This document shows positions 36,240 through 45,840 of a DNA stretch of 64,000 bases, piece by piece (the stretch's first letter is position 1; every line of letters begins with the position of its first letter). The notes under the pieces are model-generated. The model was given only the letters and a program-made list of their open reading frames with translations, searched no databases and was not told where the DNA came from. Origin of the DNA: Bacteroidales bacterium (lineage in GTDB: Bacteria; Bacteroidota; Bacteroidia; Bacteroidales; UBA932); NCBI GenBank assembly GCA_015060395.1, contig SUYP01000017.1:1-64000 (forward strand), written 5' to 3'. Position numbers and translations under genes: made by a program.

Positions 36240-36509
36240 AAGCACATCTTCCTCATAAACAACAGTTTGGAGAAAGTTTTTCTTTTTCTTAAACGAATTC
36301 AATCTTTTTTATCCTCCAGAATCAGGACAAGAAAAATCTTTTCAAGGTTAAAAAAGATTCAAAAGACATAAAAAAAAGAAAAACCTGCATCCGGAAAGCC
36401 TCAGACATATCCGTACTAAGATTATTTTGACTTACTTTGCCCTCAACCTACCAAGCGCGCATTATGGTGTGGGACGATAAAACATAACTTTAAAAGAGAG
36501 AATATCATA

Positions 36510-36851
36510 ATGGAACATCTGAACAGGATAGAAATCCGGGGCCGTGTCGGCACGGTGCGCAAGAATGAAGTAAACGGGAGCAAGGTTGCCAACTTCTCCC
36601 TTGTATCGGAATACCTCTACAAGACAAAGGACGGGATGGCAGCTTCCGAGACCACCTGGTTCAATGTCGCAGCGTGGAGCAACAAGGATATGCCCGATCT
36701 GGACAAGATTGAAAAAGGTATGCCTATATACGTGAAGGGAAGGATGCGGACTGCCAAATACACTTCTGCGGAAGGAACGGAAAAGCAGTTCTATGAGGTC
36801 CTTGCAAGCAAAGTCAGGTTTCTGGCTGAAGCGCCACCCGATGAATTCTGA
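36510..36851 (+). CDS. ssb: Single-stranded DNA-binding protein
   Basis: The 113-residue protein has an OB fold of the SSB type: LNRIEIRGRVGTVRKNEVNGSKVANFSL, then TTWFNVAAWSNKD and GMPIYVKGRMRTAKY. It ends PPDEF, an acidic-hydrophobic tip similar to the DDDIPF tip that recruits partner proteins in other SSBs; the usual long disordered linker is absent, so it is a short form. The 282-bp gap before it is AT-rich with no other gene and only a weak promoter-like TTACTTTG near 36435. Confidence 0.85.
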   Translation: MEHLNRIEIRGRVGTVRKNEVNGSKVANFSLVSEYLYKTKDGMAASETTWFNVAAWSNKDMPDLDKIEKGMPIYVKGRMRTAKYTSAEGTEKQFYEVLASKVRFLAEAPPDEF

Positions 36852-36902
36852 AAAGAGACTGGAATTCTTCACATAAATTTAACAGTTCCCAAGTAGCGTA
36901 TA

Positions 36903-36934
36903 GTTGATAATTGTCATTTTTAGAGGTATCTTTG
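36903..36934 (+). promoter_or_regulatory. Promoter of pflB-pflA
   Basis: GTTG at 36903-36906, 20 bp, then TATCTTTG at 36927-36934. The leader is about 30 bases. Confidence 0.7.
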
Positions 36935-36969
36935 CGGCCGATTTTTAAGAAGCTAACAATTACAGTTTT

Positions 36970-39195
36970 ATGGTTCAGAAATTCAACGACGGCAGATGGA
37001 GCCGCAGAATTGATGTTGCAGATTTCGTTTACAGCAACATCACCCCATACGAAGGTGACGCATCATTCCTTCAGGGACCGACAGAGCGCACAAAGAAGCT
37101 TTGGAACAAGTGCGTAGAAGCTCTTGCAGAAGAGAGAGCAAACGGTGGCGTCCGTTCAATCGACGCAAAGACAATCTCGACTATCACCTCACACGCAGCA
37201 GGTTACATCGACAAGGAGAACGAGCTTATCGTAGGTCTTCAGACTGATGAGCTCCTCAAGAGGGCCATCAAGCCATTCGGAGGTCTCAAGGTCGTGGAGA
37301 AGGCCTGCCTGGAGAACGGCGTGGAACTTGACCCTAAGGTGAAGGAGATCTTCACACACTACAGAAAGACTCACAACGACGGAGTATTCGACGTATATAC
37401 AGAGGAAATCCGCAGATACAGGTCACTCGGCTTCCTGACAGGACTTCCTGACAACTACTCAAGAGGTCGTATCATCGGTGACTACAGAAGACTTGCCCTC
37501 TACGGCATCGACAGACTCATCGAAGCCAAGAGAGATGACCTCAGGAACCTGACAGGAACAATGACCCGCTCACGCATCACTCTCCGCGAGGAGGTAGCGG
37601 AGCAGATCAGGGCTCTTCAGGAGATCAAGATTATGGGTGAGTACTATGGTCTCGACCTCAGCAGACCTGCTACAAATGCCCAGGAGGCAGTCCAGTGGCT
37701 TTATATGGCTTATCTTGCTGCCGTGAAGGAGCAGGACGGAGCTGCAATGTCACTCGGTAACGTATCTTCATTCCTTGATATCTTCATCCAGTATGACCTC
37801 GATCACAACATCATCGACGAGACATTCGCACAGGAGCTCATCGACCAGTTCGTGATGAAGCTCAGGATGGTCCGTCATCTCAGAATGAATTCATACAACG
37901 ACCTCTTCGCAGGCGACCCTACCTGGATCACCGAGTCAATCGGAGGACGCTTCACAGGCGGAAAGAGCAAGGTTACAAAGACTTCGTTCCGTTTCCTCCA
38001 GACTCTCTACAACCTCGGACCTGCACCGGAGCCTAATATGACAGTGCTCTGGCACCCGCAGCTTCCGGAGGGATTCAAGGAGTTCTGCGCAAAGGTTTCG
38101 ATAGAGACCAGCTCTGTTCAGTATGAGAATGACTCCCTTATGCGCAAGGTAAGAGGCTGCGACGACTACGGTATCGCCTGCTGCGTATCTTACCAGGCTA
38201 TCGGAAAGGCCATCCAGTTCTTCGGAGCACGTGCAAACCTCGCGAAGGCTCTCCTCCTTGCAATCAACGAGGGACGTTGCGAAAACACAGGAACACTTAT
38301 GGTAGAGGGCATCAAGCCTCTTTCAAGCGATGTTCTTGACTTCGATGAGGTAATGGAAAATTACAAGAAGGTTCTCCACGAGGTAGCGCGCGTTTACAAC
38401 GAGACAATGAACATCATCCACTTTATGCACGACAAGTATGATTATGAGAAGTCACAGATGGCGTTCATCGACACAGATCCTAAGATCAACCTCGCTTACG
38501 GAGTTGCCGGCCTCTCTATCGTAGCTGATTCGCTTTCTGCCATCAAGCACGCAAAGGTTACAGCTCGCCGCAACGCAGACGGTCTCACAGAGGGCTTTGA
38601 CATCGAGGGCAGCTTCCCTATGTTCGGTAACGACGACGACAGGGTTGACGTGCTCGCACGCGACATCGTACAGCTTTTCGATACAGAGCTCCGCGCACGT
38701 AAGGTCTATAAGGGAGCCGAGCCTACCCTCTCTCTCCTCACCATCACATCCAACGTGATGTACGGAAAGAAGACAGGAGCTACTCCTGACGGAAGGGCGA
38801 AGGGCGTGGCATTCGCACCTGGTGCGAACCCAATGCACGGACGCGATACTCACGGAGCGATCGCATCACTCTCATCTGTAGCAAAGCTTGACTACCACGA
38901 CGCTAAGGACGGTATCTCGAATACATTCTCTATCGTACCTAAGTCACTCGGTCCTACAGAGGAGGATAAGATCGACAACCTCATCACAATGATGGACGGT
39001 TACTTCACCAAGGGTGCACACCACCTCAACGTGAACGTCCTCAACAGAGAGATGCTCGAGGATGCGATGGAGCACCCAGAGAAGTACCCTCAGCTCACTA
39101 TCCGAGTTTCAGGATATGCTGTGAACTTCATCAGACTCAGCCGCGAGCAGCAGCTCGAGGTGATTTCAAGAACATTCCACGAATCACTCAGATAA
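36970..39195 (+). CDS. pflB: Formate acetyltransferase (pyruvate formate-lyase)
   Basis: The 741-residue glycyl-radical enzyme converts pyruvate and CoA to acetyl-CoA and formate. The adjacent catalytic cysteines are in GIACCVSYQ and the radical glycine in RVSGYAVNF near the C-terminus. The size matches true PFL rather than choline or glycerol lyases, and the Cys-Cys pair supports that. The stop overlaps the activase start as TAATG, so synthesis of the pair is coupled. This is a central anaerobic enzyme. Confidence 0.96.
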   Translation: MVQKFNDGRWSRRIDVADFVYSNITPYEGDASFLQGPTERTKKLWNKCVEALAEERANGGVRSIDAKTISTITSHAAGYIDKENELIVGLQTDELLKRAIKPFGGLKVVEKACLENGVELDPKVKEIFTHYRKTHNDGVFDVYTEEIRRYRSLGFLTGLPDNYSRGRIIGDYRRLALYGIDRLIEAKRDDLRNLTGTMTRSRITLREEVAEQIRALQEIKIMGEYYGLDLSRPATNAQEAVQWLYMAYLAAVKEQDGAAMSLGNVSSFLDIFIQYDLDHNIIDETFAQELIDQFVMKLRMVRHLRMNSYNDLFAGDPTWITESIGGRFTGGKSKVTKTSFRFLQTLYNLGPAPEPNMTVLWHPQLPEGFKEFCAKVSIETSSVQYENDSLMRKVRGCDDYGIACCVSYQAIGKAIQFFGARANLAKALLLAINEGRCENTGTLMVEGIKPLSSDVLDFDEVMENYKKVLHEVARVYNETMNIIHFMHDKYDYEKSQMAFIDTDPKINLAYGVAGLSIVADSLSAIKHAKVTARRNADGLTEGFDIEGSFPMFGNDDDRVDVLARDIVQLFDTELRARKVYKGAEPTLSLLTITSNVMYGKKTGATPDGRAKGVAFAPGANPMHGRDTHGAIASLSSVAKLDYHDAKDGISNTFSIVPKSLGPTEEDKIDNLITMMDGYFTKGAHHLNVNVLNREMLEDAMEHPEKYPQLTIRVSGYAVNFIRLSREQQLEVISRTFHESLR

Positions 39196-39920
39196 TGCTG
39201 AAGGTTCATTCATACGAATCAATGGGAACATACGACGGGCCGGGACTCAGGCTCGTCGTTTTTCTGCAGGGCTGCCCTTTCCGCTGCCTCTATTGCGCAA
39301 ATCCCGACACCATAGCCTTTGAAGGAGGCACTCCGACAGAAGTAGAGGATATCGTAAGTATGGCTGTAAGCCAGAAGCCGTTCTTCGGGAAAAGAGGAGG
39401 AGTGACATTCTCCGGTGGTGAGCCGACTATGCAGGCAAAGGATCTTCTTCCGCTCTATGCCAGACTGAAGGAAGAAGGAATCAACATCTGCATAGATACA
39501 AACGGAGGAGCCTGGAACAGCGACATAGAAGAGCTGCTGCGCCAGACCGACCTGGTTCTTCTGGACTGCAAGCAGTTCAATGACGCGAGACACGAAAGCC
39601 TCACCGGACGCAGCAATGCGCAGACCATAAAGACCGCAGAATGGCTGGAACAGAACGGAAAGCCTTTCTGGCTCAGATATGTCCTCGTGCCGGGAATCAG
39701 CGATTTCGAAGAAGACATAAGGGCGTTGGGAGAGCACTTCAAGGAATATAAGATGCTCCGTAGAGTGGAGATTCTCCCATACCATACCCTCGGTCAGCAT
39801 AAGTACGAATCGCTTGGATGGAAATATCAGCTTGAAGGCACTCCGCATAACACTCCGGAGCAGCTTGACAAGGCACTGGCTCTGTTCAAGGAGTATTTTG
39901 ACTGCGCAGTGATGAATTAA
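39195..39920 (+). CDS. pflA: Pyruvate formate-lyase activating enzyme
   Basis: The 241-residue radical-SAM enzyme generates the glycyl radical on PflB. The cluster motif CPFRCLYC is near residue 29, preceded by DGPGLRLVVFLQG; SAM-binding GGVTFSGGEPTMQ follows at about 71. Short form without an extra ferredoxin insert, as expected for PFL activases. It starts at the last base of pflB. Confidence 0.95.
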   Translation: MLKVHSYESMGTYDGPGLRLVVFLQGCPFRCLYCANPDTIAFEGGTPTEVEDIVSMAVSQKPFFGKRGGVTFSGGEPTMQAKDLLPLYARLKEEGINICIDTNGGAWNSDIEELLRQTDLVLLDCKQFNDARHESLTGRSNAQTIKTAEWLEQNGKPFWLRYVLVPGISDFEEDIRALGEHFKEYKMLRRVEILPYHTLGQHKYESLGWKYQLEGTPHNTPEQLDKALALFKEYFDCAVMN

Positions 39921-39924
39921 AACA

Positions 39925-39953
39925 GAAAAAGAACCCTCACAGGTTCTTTTTTT
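39925..39953 (+). terminator. Terminator after pflBA
   Basis: AAAAAGAACC and GGTTCTTTTT pair around a 5-base loop, ending in a T-run. It runs directly into the next promoter. Confidence 0.75.
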
Positions 39954-39955
39954 GT

Positions 39956-39963
39956 TATATTTG
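39956..39963 (+). promoter_or_regulatory. -7 element for the patatin-polyferredoxin operon
   Basis: TATATTTG, 22 bp before the ATG at 39986 and immediately after the terminator of pflA. The usual -33 position falls within the terminator stem. Confidence 0.55.
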
Positions 39964-39985
39964 TCTTTTGTGAATTCATAAAGCT

Positions 39986-40981
39986 ATGAAAACAAAGGAT
40001 GTCGCGCTGGTACTTTCCAGCGGAGGGCCGCGCGGATGGGCATATATAGGAGCTATAGAGGAGCTTGAAAGCCGCGGGTACAATATCACTTCCATCGCGG
40101 GAACTTCCATAGGATCACTTATCGGAGGAATATATGCTGCAGGCAAACTTTCCGAAGTCAAGGAATGGCTGTTCTCTCTTGATGCGTGGAAGGTATTCTC
40201 TCTTATGGATCTGTCAATCAGCAAGAACCATCTCGTAAAAGGCGACAAAGTGATAGGGGCTATCAAGGAAATTGTTCCGGAAATAGACATCGAAGACCTT
40301 ATGATCCCGTACAGAGCAGTTGCGGCAGACCTGTACACCGGGGAGGAAGTTGTTTTCGACAGAGGCCCTCTTTTCGAAGCGGTCAGAGCCTCCATTTCCA
40401 TCCCGTCACTGTTCAGGCCTGTAAAATACGGTTTCCGCACCCTGGTGGACGGAGGTATCGTAAACACTATGCCTATAGACAAGGTTCCCAGAAGCGGGAA
40501 TGACATTGTGGTAGCTTTCGACGTGAATGATGTGGATGTGGAATCCATCCGTCAGACAGTCATAAACGAAGCCAGACAGGAGGAAGACAGGCTTAGAGCC
40601 GAAAGAGAACTCGATGCCGAGACCAGAATCGTCCTGAACTCCGTACGCCACAATTCCACCCTGACTCTCAAGGACAAATTTATGCTCGCCAAGGCTCAGG
40701 GAGAGAAGATCCTCCTCCATAAGCTGAACGATGAAGAGCCTGAGCCAGAACTTCTTTTTGAAGACAGCTACTACAGCATCCTGTCACGTACATTCTCGCT
40801 TATGAATCACGTCATAGCCAGGACTGCTGCCGAAAGATACCGTCCGGAGGTGTTGGTGAAGATGCCTTTTGACGCATACGGAGAAATAGGAGACTATGCC
40901 AGAGCCCGAGAGATTTCAGAAGCCGGACGCGAACTGATGAAGGCTGCTCTGGACGAATATGAAACAACAACTAAACTATAA
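39986..40981 (+). CDS. Patatin-like phospholipase
   Basis: The 331-residue cytoplasmic serine hydrolase has the oxyanion motif SSGGPRGWA (11-19), nucleophile Ser41 in GTSIG and catalytic Asp in VDGGIV (about 154), forming the Ser-Asp dyad. These enzymes release fatty acids from phospholipids or other acyl esters. The C-terminal 120 residues are charged and helical. It lies 4 bp upstream of the polyferredoxin gene; a functional link to redox proteins is unclear. Confidence 0.9.
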   Translation: MKTKDVALVLSSGGPRGWAYIGAIEELESRGYNITSIAGTSIGSLIGGIYAAGKLSEVKEWLFSLDAWKVFSLMDLSISKNHLVKGDKVIGAIKEIVPEIDIEDLMIPYRAVAADLYTGEEVVFDRGPLFEAVRASISIPSLFRPVKYGFRTLVDGGIVNTMPIDKVPRSGNDIVVAFDVNDVDVESIRQTVINEARQEEDRLRAERELDAETRIVLNSVRHNSTLTLKDKFMLAKAQGEKILLHKLNDEEPEPELLFEDSYYSILSRTFSLMNHVIARTAAERYRPEVLVKMPFDAYGEIGDYARAREISEAGRELMKAALDEYETTTKL

Positions 40982-40985
40982 CTAT

Positions 40986-42500
40986 ATGCTTAGAAAAATC
41001 AGAATCATTCTTGCATCCATCTTCTTCATAGGTGTGACTCTGCTGTTTCTGGATTTCACCGGAACGCTCCACGCCTGGCTCGGATGGATGGCAAAGATCC
41101 AGTTCCTGCCTGCCGTACTGGCATTGAACTTCATCATTGTTGCAGTGCTTCTGCTGCTGACCTTGCTGTTCGGCAGAGTCTATTGTTCTGTTATATGTCC
41201 TTTAGGAGTTATGCAGGACATCATATCGTGGATTCACGGCAAGACAAAGAAGAAGAACCGCTTCCGTTTCACCTATTCTCCTGCCAAGAACTGGCTGAGA
41301 TATGCGGTACTCGTGCTGTTCATCCTCGGTCTGGTTCTCGGGGCACACTCCATAGCCATCCTCATAGCGCCTTACAGCGCATACGGACGTATCGCAGGAA
41401 ACCTCCTTGCCCCTCTCTATCAGTGGGGCAACAATTTCTTTGCCTGGATAGCTGAAAGAGCAGGAAGCTATGCATTCTACAGCGTGGATGTGTGGATCAA
41501 GTCCGTGTCAACCTTCATAACAGCAGCGATCACCTTCATTGTGATAGGAATCCTGGCCTGGAAGAACGGCAGAACCTGGTGCAACACAATCTGCCCTGTG
41601 GGAACCGTACTGGGATTCTTCTCCAGATTCAGTGTATTCGCTCCTGTAATCGATACAGACAAATGCCGCAACTGCGGACTCTGCGGAAAGCAGTGCAAGG
41701 CCTCCTGCATCAACACTAAGGAGCACCAGATCGACTACAGCCGCTGTGTGGCCTGTATGGACTGCATCGACGTCTGCAAGGACGGTGCGATCAGCTATGC
41801 CAGGAGATATGGGAAAGGATCCCCTGCCAAACCGGATAAATGCCAGAACCCTACAGACAGTTCAGCTGCCGACCAGGGCAGAAGGGCATTCATAACCTCT
41901 GCCGTAATAGCAGGAACTGCAGTTACCGCGAAAGCTCAGGAAATGAAGGTTGACGGAGGATTGACCGCCATTGAAAATGCTGAAAAGCCGGAAAGACAGA
42001 CACCTCTCGTACCTGCCGGTGCGCTTAGTCTGAAGAACTTCAGCAATCACTGCACGGCCTGCCAGCTTTGCGTGAGCGTCTGCCCGAATCAGGTTCTGAG
42101 GCCATCCACATCCCTTATGACCTTTATGCTTCCGGAAATGTCATACGAAAGAGGATACTGCCGTCCGGAATGTACAAGATGCTCGGATATATGTCCAGCC
42201 GGAGCCATCCGACCTGTAACTAGGGAAGAGAAGTCTTCCATCCAGATAGGACACGCTGTAGTGAATCTTGATAACTGCGTCGTGAATACTGATGAAGTCA
42301 GCTGCGGCAACTGTGCACGTCACTGCCCTGCCGGAGCCATCAGGATGGTCAGGAAGAATCCGGATGACCCTAAGTCTCTGATGATTCCGACAGTCAATGA
42401 GGAAAGATGCATCGGATGCGGTGCCTGCGAGAATCTGTGTCCGGCAAGACCTTTCACCGCAATTCACGTTGAAGGACACGAAGTACATAAAACGATCTAA
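40986..42500 (+). CDS. Membrane polyferredoxin (NapH-like)
   Basis: The 504-residue protein has four or five N-terminal helices and two NapH-type motifs, GRVYCSVICPLGVMQD and TWCNTICPVGTVLGFF. These are followed by ferredoxin motifs: CRNCGLCGKQC, CVACMDCIDVC, CTACQLCVSVC, CTRCSDIC, CGNCARHC and CIGCGACENLC. A Tat-like stretch (RRAFITSAVIAG) sits in the middle, so the second half could face the periplasm. I start it at ATG 40986, after the patatin stop. It directly precedes a Tat-exported aldo/keto reductase (6 bp) and may feed it electrons from the quinol pool or ferredoxin; inferred. Confidence 0.85.
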   Translation: MLRKIRIILASIFFIGVTLLFLDFTGTLHAWLGWMAKIQFLPAVLALNFIIVAVLLLLTLLFGRVYCSVICPLGVMQDIISWIHGKTKKKNRFRFTYSPAKNWLRYAVLVLFILGLVLGAHSIAILIAPYSAYGRIAGNLLAPLYQWGNNFFAWIAERAGSYAFYSVDVWIKSVSTFITAAITFIVIGILAWKNGRTWCNTICPVGTVLGFFSRFSVFAPVIDTDKCRNCGLCGKQCKASCINTKEHQIDYSRCVACMDCIDVCKDGAISYARRYGKGSPAKPDKCQNPTDSSAADQGRRAFITSAVIAGTAVTAKAQEMKVDGGLTAIENAEKPERQTPLVPAGALSLKNFSNHCTACQLCVSVCPNQVLRPSTSLMTFMLPEMSYERGYCRPECTRCSDICPAGAIRPVTREEKSSIQIGHAVVNLDNCVVNTDEVSCGNCARHCPAGAIRMVRKNPDDPKSLMIPTVNEERCIGCGACENLCPARPFTAIHVEGHEVHKTI

Positions 42501-42506
42501 GAAGCT

Positions 42507-43898
42507 ATGAAAAAGAATATAGACAGAAGAGATTTTCTCAAGACCGCCGGAAGCGCTGCCCTTGTTATGGGAGGATTAGGAGCAGTTGCATCCTGCAAGG
42601 GAGGTGATTCCCCGGCTACGGCAGGAACGACAGGAACAGACGGGATGAGCGGAAACGGTGCAGCCGGAGACGGCAATATGACTTACCGCACCAACAGCGT
42701 CAACGGTGACAAGGTCAGCATACTCGGCTACGGCTGTATGCGCTGGCCTATGATCAAGGATGCTGACGGCAAGGACATCATAGACCAGGAGACCACAGAC
42801 AGACTGGTTGACTATGCCATCGGACACGGTGTAAATTATTTCGACACAGCTCCTGTATATCTTCAGGGACAGAGCGAAGCCGCCACAGGCCGTTCGCTCA
42901 AGCGCTATCCTCGCGAAAGCTATTACATCGCGACAAAGCTTTCCAACTTCAGCAATTCGTCGAAAGAGAACTCAATAGAGATGTACCGCAACTCTCTTAA
43001 GAATCTTCAGACAGACTACATTGACTATTATCTGCTTCACTCCCTTTCTGGAATCGAGGCTTTCAACACCAGATTCGGTGACACCGGAATTATGGATTTC
43101 CTTCAGGAAGAACGCAAGGCCGGACGCATCCGCAACCTCGGTTTTTCGTTCCACGGAAGTACTGAAGGATTTGACCAGCTGCTGGCCCTGCACGAGAAAT
43201 ATCATTGGGATTTCGTACAGATACAGCTCAATTATGTTGACTGGACACACGCATCCGGAAGAAATGCCAATGCAGAATATCTTCAGGCGGAGCTTGACAA
43301 AAGAGGCATCCAGTCCATCATTATGGAGCCCCTTCTGGGCGGACGTCTGTCAAAGGTTCCGCAGCATATCGCTGACCGTCTGAAGGAGCGCAATCCTCAG
43401 GGAAGTGTGGCTTCCTGGGCTTTCCGCTTCGCCGGAACACATCCGGGAGTACTAACAGTTCTCAGCGGAATGACCTATATGGAGCATCTGCAGGATAATG
43501 TAAGGACCTATTCTCCTCTCGTTCCGCTCAATGAAGATGAACTGGCTTTCCTTGAAGAGACTGCCGACCTGATGCAGAAATATCCGACCATTCCTTGCAA
43601 TGACTGCAAGTATTGTATGCCTTGTCCGTATGGCATCGATATCCCTGCCATTCTTCTCCATTACAACAAATGCGTGAATGAAGGAGAGATCGCCAAAAGC
43701 ATTCAGGACGAGAACTACAAGAAGGCCCGCAGGGCATATCTGGTGAGCTATGACCGGGCTGTTCCTAAACTCAGGCAGGCTGCCAGATGCATCGGCTGCA
43801 ACCAGTGCACAGGCCATTGTCCTCAAAGGATAGACATCCCGAGACAGCTCCACAGGATAGACAAATACATAGAAAACCTCAAGAAGGATACGCTATAA
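42507..43898 (+). CDS. Tat-exported aldo/keto reductase with two 4Fe-4S clusters
   Basis: The 463-residue protein has a twin-arginine signal (DRRDFLKTAGSAALVMGG) ending in a lipobox-like VASC. The aldo/keto-reductase barrel spans about 65-350 (LGYGCMRWP, NYFDTAPVY, KLSNFS, YYLLHSL). A C-terminal ferredoxin region carries CNDCKYCMPCPYGIDIP and CIGCNQCTGHCPQRIDIP. The combination suggests that it is reduced through Fe-S clusters rather than by NADPH. Its partner is probably the upstream membrane polyferredoxin. Substrate unknown. Confidence 0.88.
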   Translation: MKKNIDRRDFLKTAGSAALVMGGLGAVASCKGGDSPATAGTTGTDGMSGNGAAGDGNMTYRTNSVNGDKVSILGYGCMRWPMIKDADGKDIIDQETTDRLVDYAIGHGVNYFDTAPVYLQGQSEAATGRSLKRYPRESYYIATKLSNFSNSSKENSIEMYRNSLKNLQTDYIDYYLLHSLSGIEAFNTRFGDTGIMDFLQEERKAGRIRNLGFSFHGSTEGFDQLLALHEKYHWDFVQIQLNYVDWTHASGRNANAEYLQAELDKRGIQSIIMEPLLGGRLSKVPQHIADRLKERNPQGSVASWAFRFAGTHPGVLTVLSGMTYMEHLQDNVRTYSPLVPLNEDELAFLEETADLMQKYPTIPCNDCKYCMPCPYGIDIPAILLHYNKCVNEGEIAKSIQDENYKKARRAYLVSYDRAVPKLRQAARCIGCNQCTGHCPQRIDIPRQLHRIDKYIENLKKDTL

Positions 43899-43903
43899 AA
43901 ACC

Positions 43904-43926
43904 GAGGCCTCCCGAAAGGAGGCCTC
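43904..43926. terminator. Bidirectional terminator
   Basis: GAGGCCTCC pairs with GGAGGCCTC around CGAAA. A T-run follows on the minus strand. It separates the converging reductase and M64 genes. Confidence 0.85.
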
Positions 43927-43933
43927 AATTGTA

Positions 43934-45820
43934 TTATCTCATATTGTCGATCATAATCGGCGGAGCGAATGGAACCGCCACTTCCTCGACGTAATTAGCC
44001 TTGGTAGTCGGATCTTTCCTGATCTTATCCTTGGAGATGAAGTCATTCATATTGAATGTCTTGCCTGAAGACTTCATTATCCTCTGGACAATGGCCTCAC
44101 GTGAAGGGGCATTATAGTATGCTCGGTTATCGTGCATACAGCTGATTTCCTCCGGTCTCCATACGCCGCGTGTATAAAGGAATCCTCCCTCATACATATC
44201 CACTGCCTCATATCCAGGACGGGTGAAGTAATGAGCCCAATGTACCTTGCTTCTGTCACCTGTGATGTCGATATTATAACCATAATATGGGTCATATCCC
44301 CTCCAATAGGTAAGTTCGTTCTGCATATCCGCTGGAAGCTCTGCGTCATTGTACCTGTACTCATCCAGCAGACGGCCGAAACCGTGTCCGCCACCTTCGT
44401 GCGACACGACAGGCCTGAATGAATCTCTTCCCATAGGGCACATAGATACAGAACGTCCGGAAACATACATAGCGCAGGTTCCCGCGTATGCATCCACATT
44501 TATGAGAAGGAATACAGTCGTGTTGTCAAGAGCTGTCTCCGACATTCCCGGAACCTTGAGTGCATAGCTGAAGACCTTGTCGTAATTACAGCTTGTACCA
44601 GTGCTGCTTCCACCTTCGAGAGTAGCGCTGAACGCAGTATTCCTGACCTGAGCCTTGACTGTGCTCATATCCTTCTGGACAGTTGCGCCTCTCTCCTGCG
44701 AATATACAGCTATAGTGCTGATTCTGAAGTAATTCCTGTAGGTAGGGAACGGTTCTACACTGAAAAGGGCATCCACCGCAGTTTCCACAGCCTGATCGAA
44801 GGCACCGCCTTCCTCATAATCCTCCTCAATGAATCCGTCACCCATAAAGATAAGGTGGATAGGCTTTGGAGCCCCGGCGCTTTCCATCTGATATATGGAG
44901 ATCTCTCCATCCTTGTAAGCACCGCCGTCACCTGTTGTAAACGACCTTGTCTCACTTTCGGTCTTAGCTCCGAATGCATCGACAGCCTCCACCTTCCAGA
45001 TATAATCAGTCATCTTGGAGAGCTTATCGGAGTACTTCGTGCTTGTCTCGGAAGTGGAGACATTGCCCCAGGTGTTACCACCATCCTGAGAGATGAGGAG
45101 TCTGTAACTTACAGCATCACCATCCGGGTCCTCGACTTCTGACCAGTTGAACACTACATTTACCTTGACATCCTTGGCTCCATCCTCAGGAGAAACAAGG
45201 ACCGGCTTGCCAGGAGGATCGTTAGGCATCGCCTGGCTCACGGTAAGCATCGTGAAAGACTTGCCATAATCGACAGTAAGGAAAGTCCTGTCGCGCGGCG
45301 TACGGTCGGTGATCGGAGCCGGAGTAAGGGTGACCTTCGTCTCACCTGCCGTACCGGACTTAGGATTGGCCGACACCCAGGATGCCTCTTCAGGAATCTG
45401 AATGGTCCAATCGTAGTTGGATACTATCGTGAAAGTGATTGGAGTTCCATCTGAATCGAACTCGAAAAGCATCTGACTTGCAGTGAAGTCAACTCCTGCC
45501 TGTGACACATTGACCTGACACAGGGCGGTGCCGCCGGCTATGGAAATGATGTCTTTTCTTTCAAGAGCCTCATTCTTGGATGCTCTCAAAGTCACCTGGG
45601 CGCTGCCTGATCCGGAAGAAGGCTCACAAGTGATCCAATCCGGACATTTCACAGTCCACTCGCAGTTAGCCGTGATATCAAGAGTCTTCTTGCCTCCGTC
45701 ACGGGTCCAGGTCAATTCAGTCTTGGAAGTTGTGATACTGTCCGCCTTCTGGCACGCAGACGGCACCAGAAGGAACAGAGCAGATATCACAATCATCAGA
45801 TTTCTGACGAAATTTTTCAT
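43934..45820 (-). CDS. M64 (IgA-peptidase type) metallopeptidase lipoprotein with BACON domains
   Basis: The 628-residue protein has a lipoprotein signal (VPSAC). Two BACON-type Ig domains (about 30-115 and 116-205, each with the W...P..G pattern) and a fibronectin type III domain (about 210-300) precede the M64 catalytic domain (about 310-628). The zinc motif is SHEGGGHGFGRLLDEY. M64 members include an IgA-cleaving peptidase, and BACON domains are thought to bind glycoprotein. It is the last gene of the SusCD operon, so it probably acts at the cell surface on a protein or glycoprotein substrate that SusCD imports as peptides. The first His-Glu pair is followed by GGGH rather than the commoner HEFGH. 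Confidence 0.9.
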   Translation of the reverse strand: MKNFVRNLMIVISALFLLVPSACQKADSITTSKTELTWTRDGGKKTLDITANCEWTVKCPDWITCEPSSGSGSAQVTLRASKNEALERKDIISIAGGTALCQVNVSQAGVDFTASQMLFEFDSDGTPITFTIVSNYDWTIQIPEEASWVSANPKSGTAGETKVTLTPAPITDRTPRDRTFLTVDYGKSFTMLTVSQAMPNDPPGKPVLVSPEDGAKDVKVNVVFNWSEVEDPDGDAVSYRLLISQDGGNTWGNVSTSETSTKYSDKLSKMTDYIWKVEAVDAFGAKTESETRSFTTGDGGAYKDGEISIYQMESAGAPKPIHLIFMGDGFIEEDYEEGGAFDQAVETAVDALFSVEPFPTYRNYFRISTIAVYSQERGATVQKDMSTVKAQVRNTAFSATLEGGSSTGTSCNYDKVFSYALKVPGMSETALDNTTVFLLINVDAYAGTCAMYVSGRSVSMCPMGRDSFRPVVSHEGGGHGFGRLLDEYRYNDAELPADMQNELTYWRGYDPYYGYNIDITGDRSKVHWAHYFTRPGYEAVDMYEGGFLYTRGVWRPEEISCMHDNRAYYNAPSREAIVQRIMKSSGKTFNMNDFISKDKIRKDPTTKANYVEEVAVPFAPPIMIDNMR

Positions 45821-45840
45821 TATGACAAGTTATTGTATTA

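Noticed and set aside
36462..36872. 136-codon minus-strand frame covering ssb
   Set aside because: Fully antisense to ssb, which has the clear OB-fold motifs; no signal or family match.
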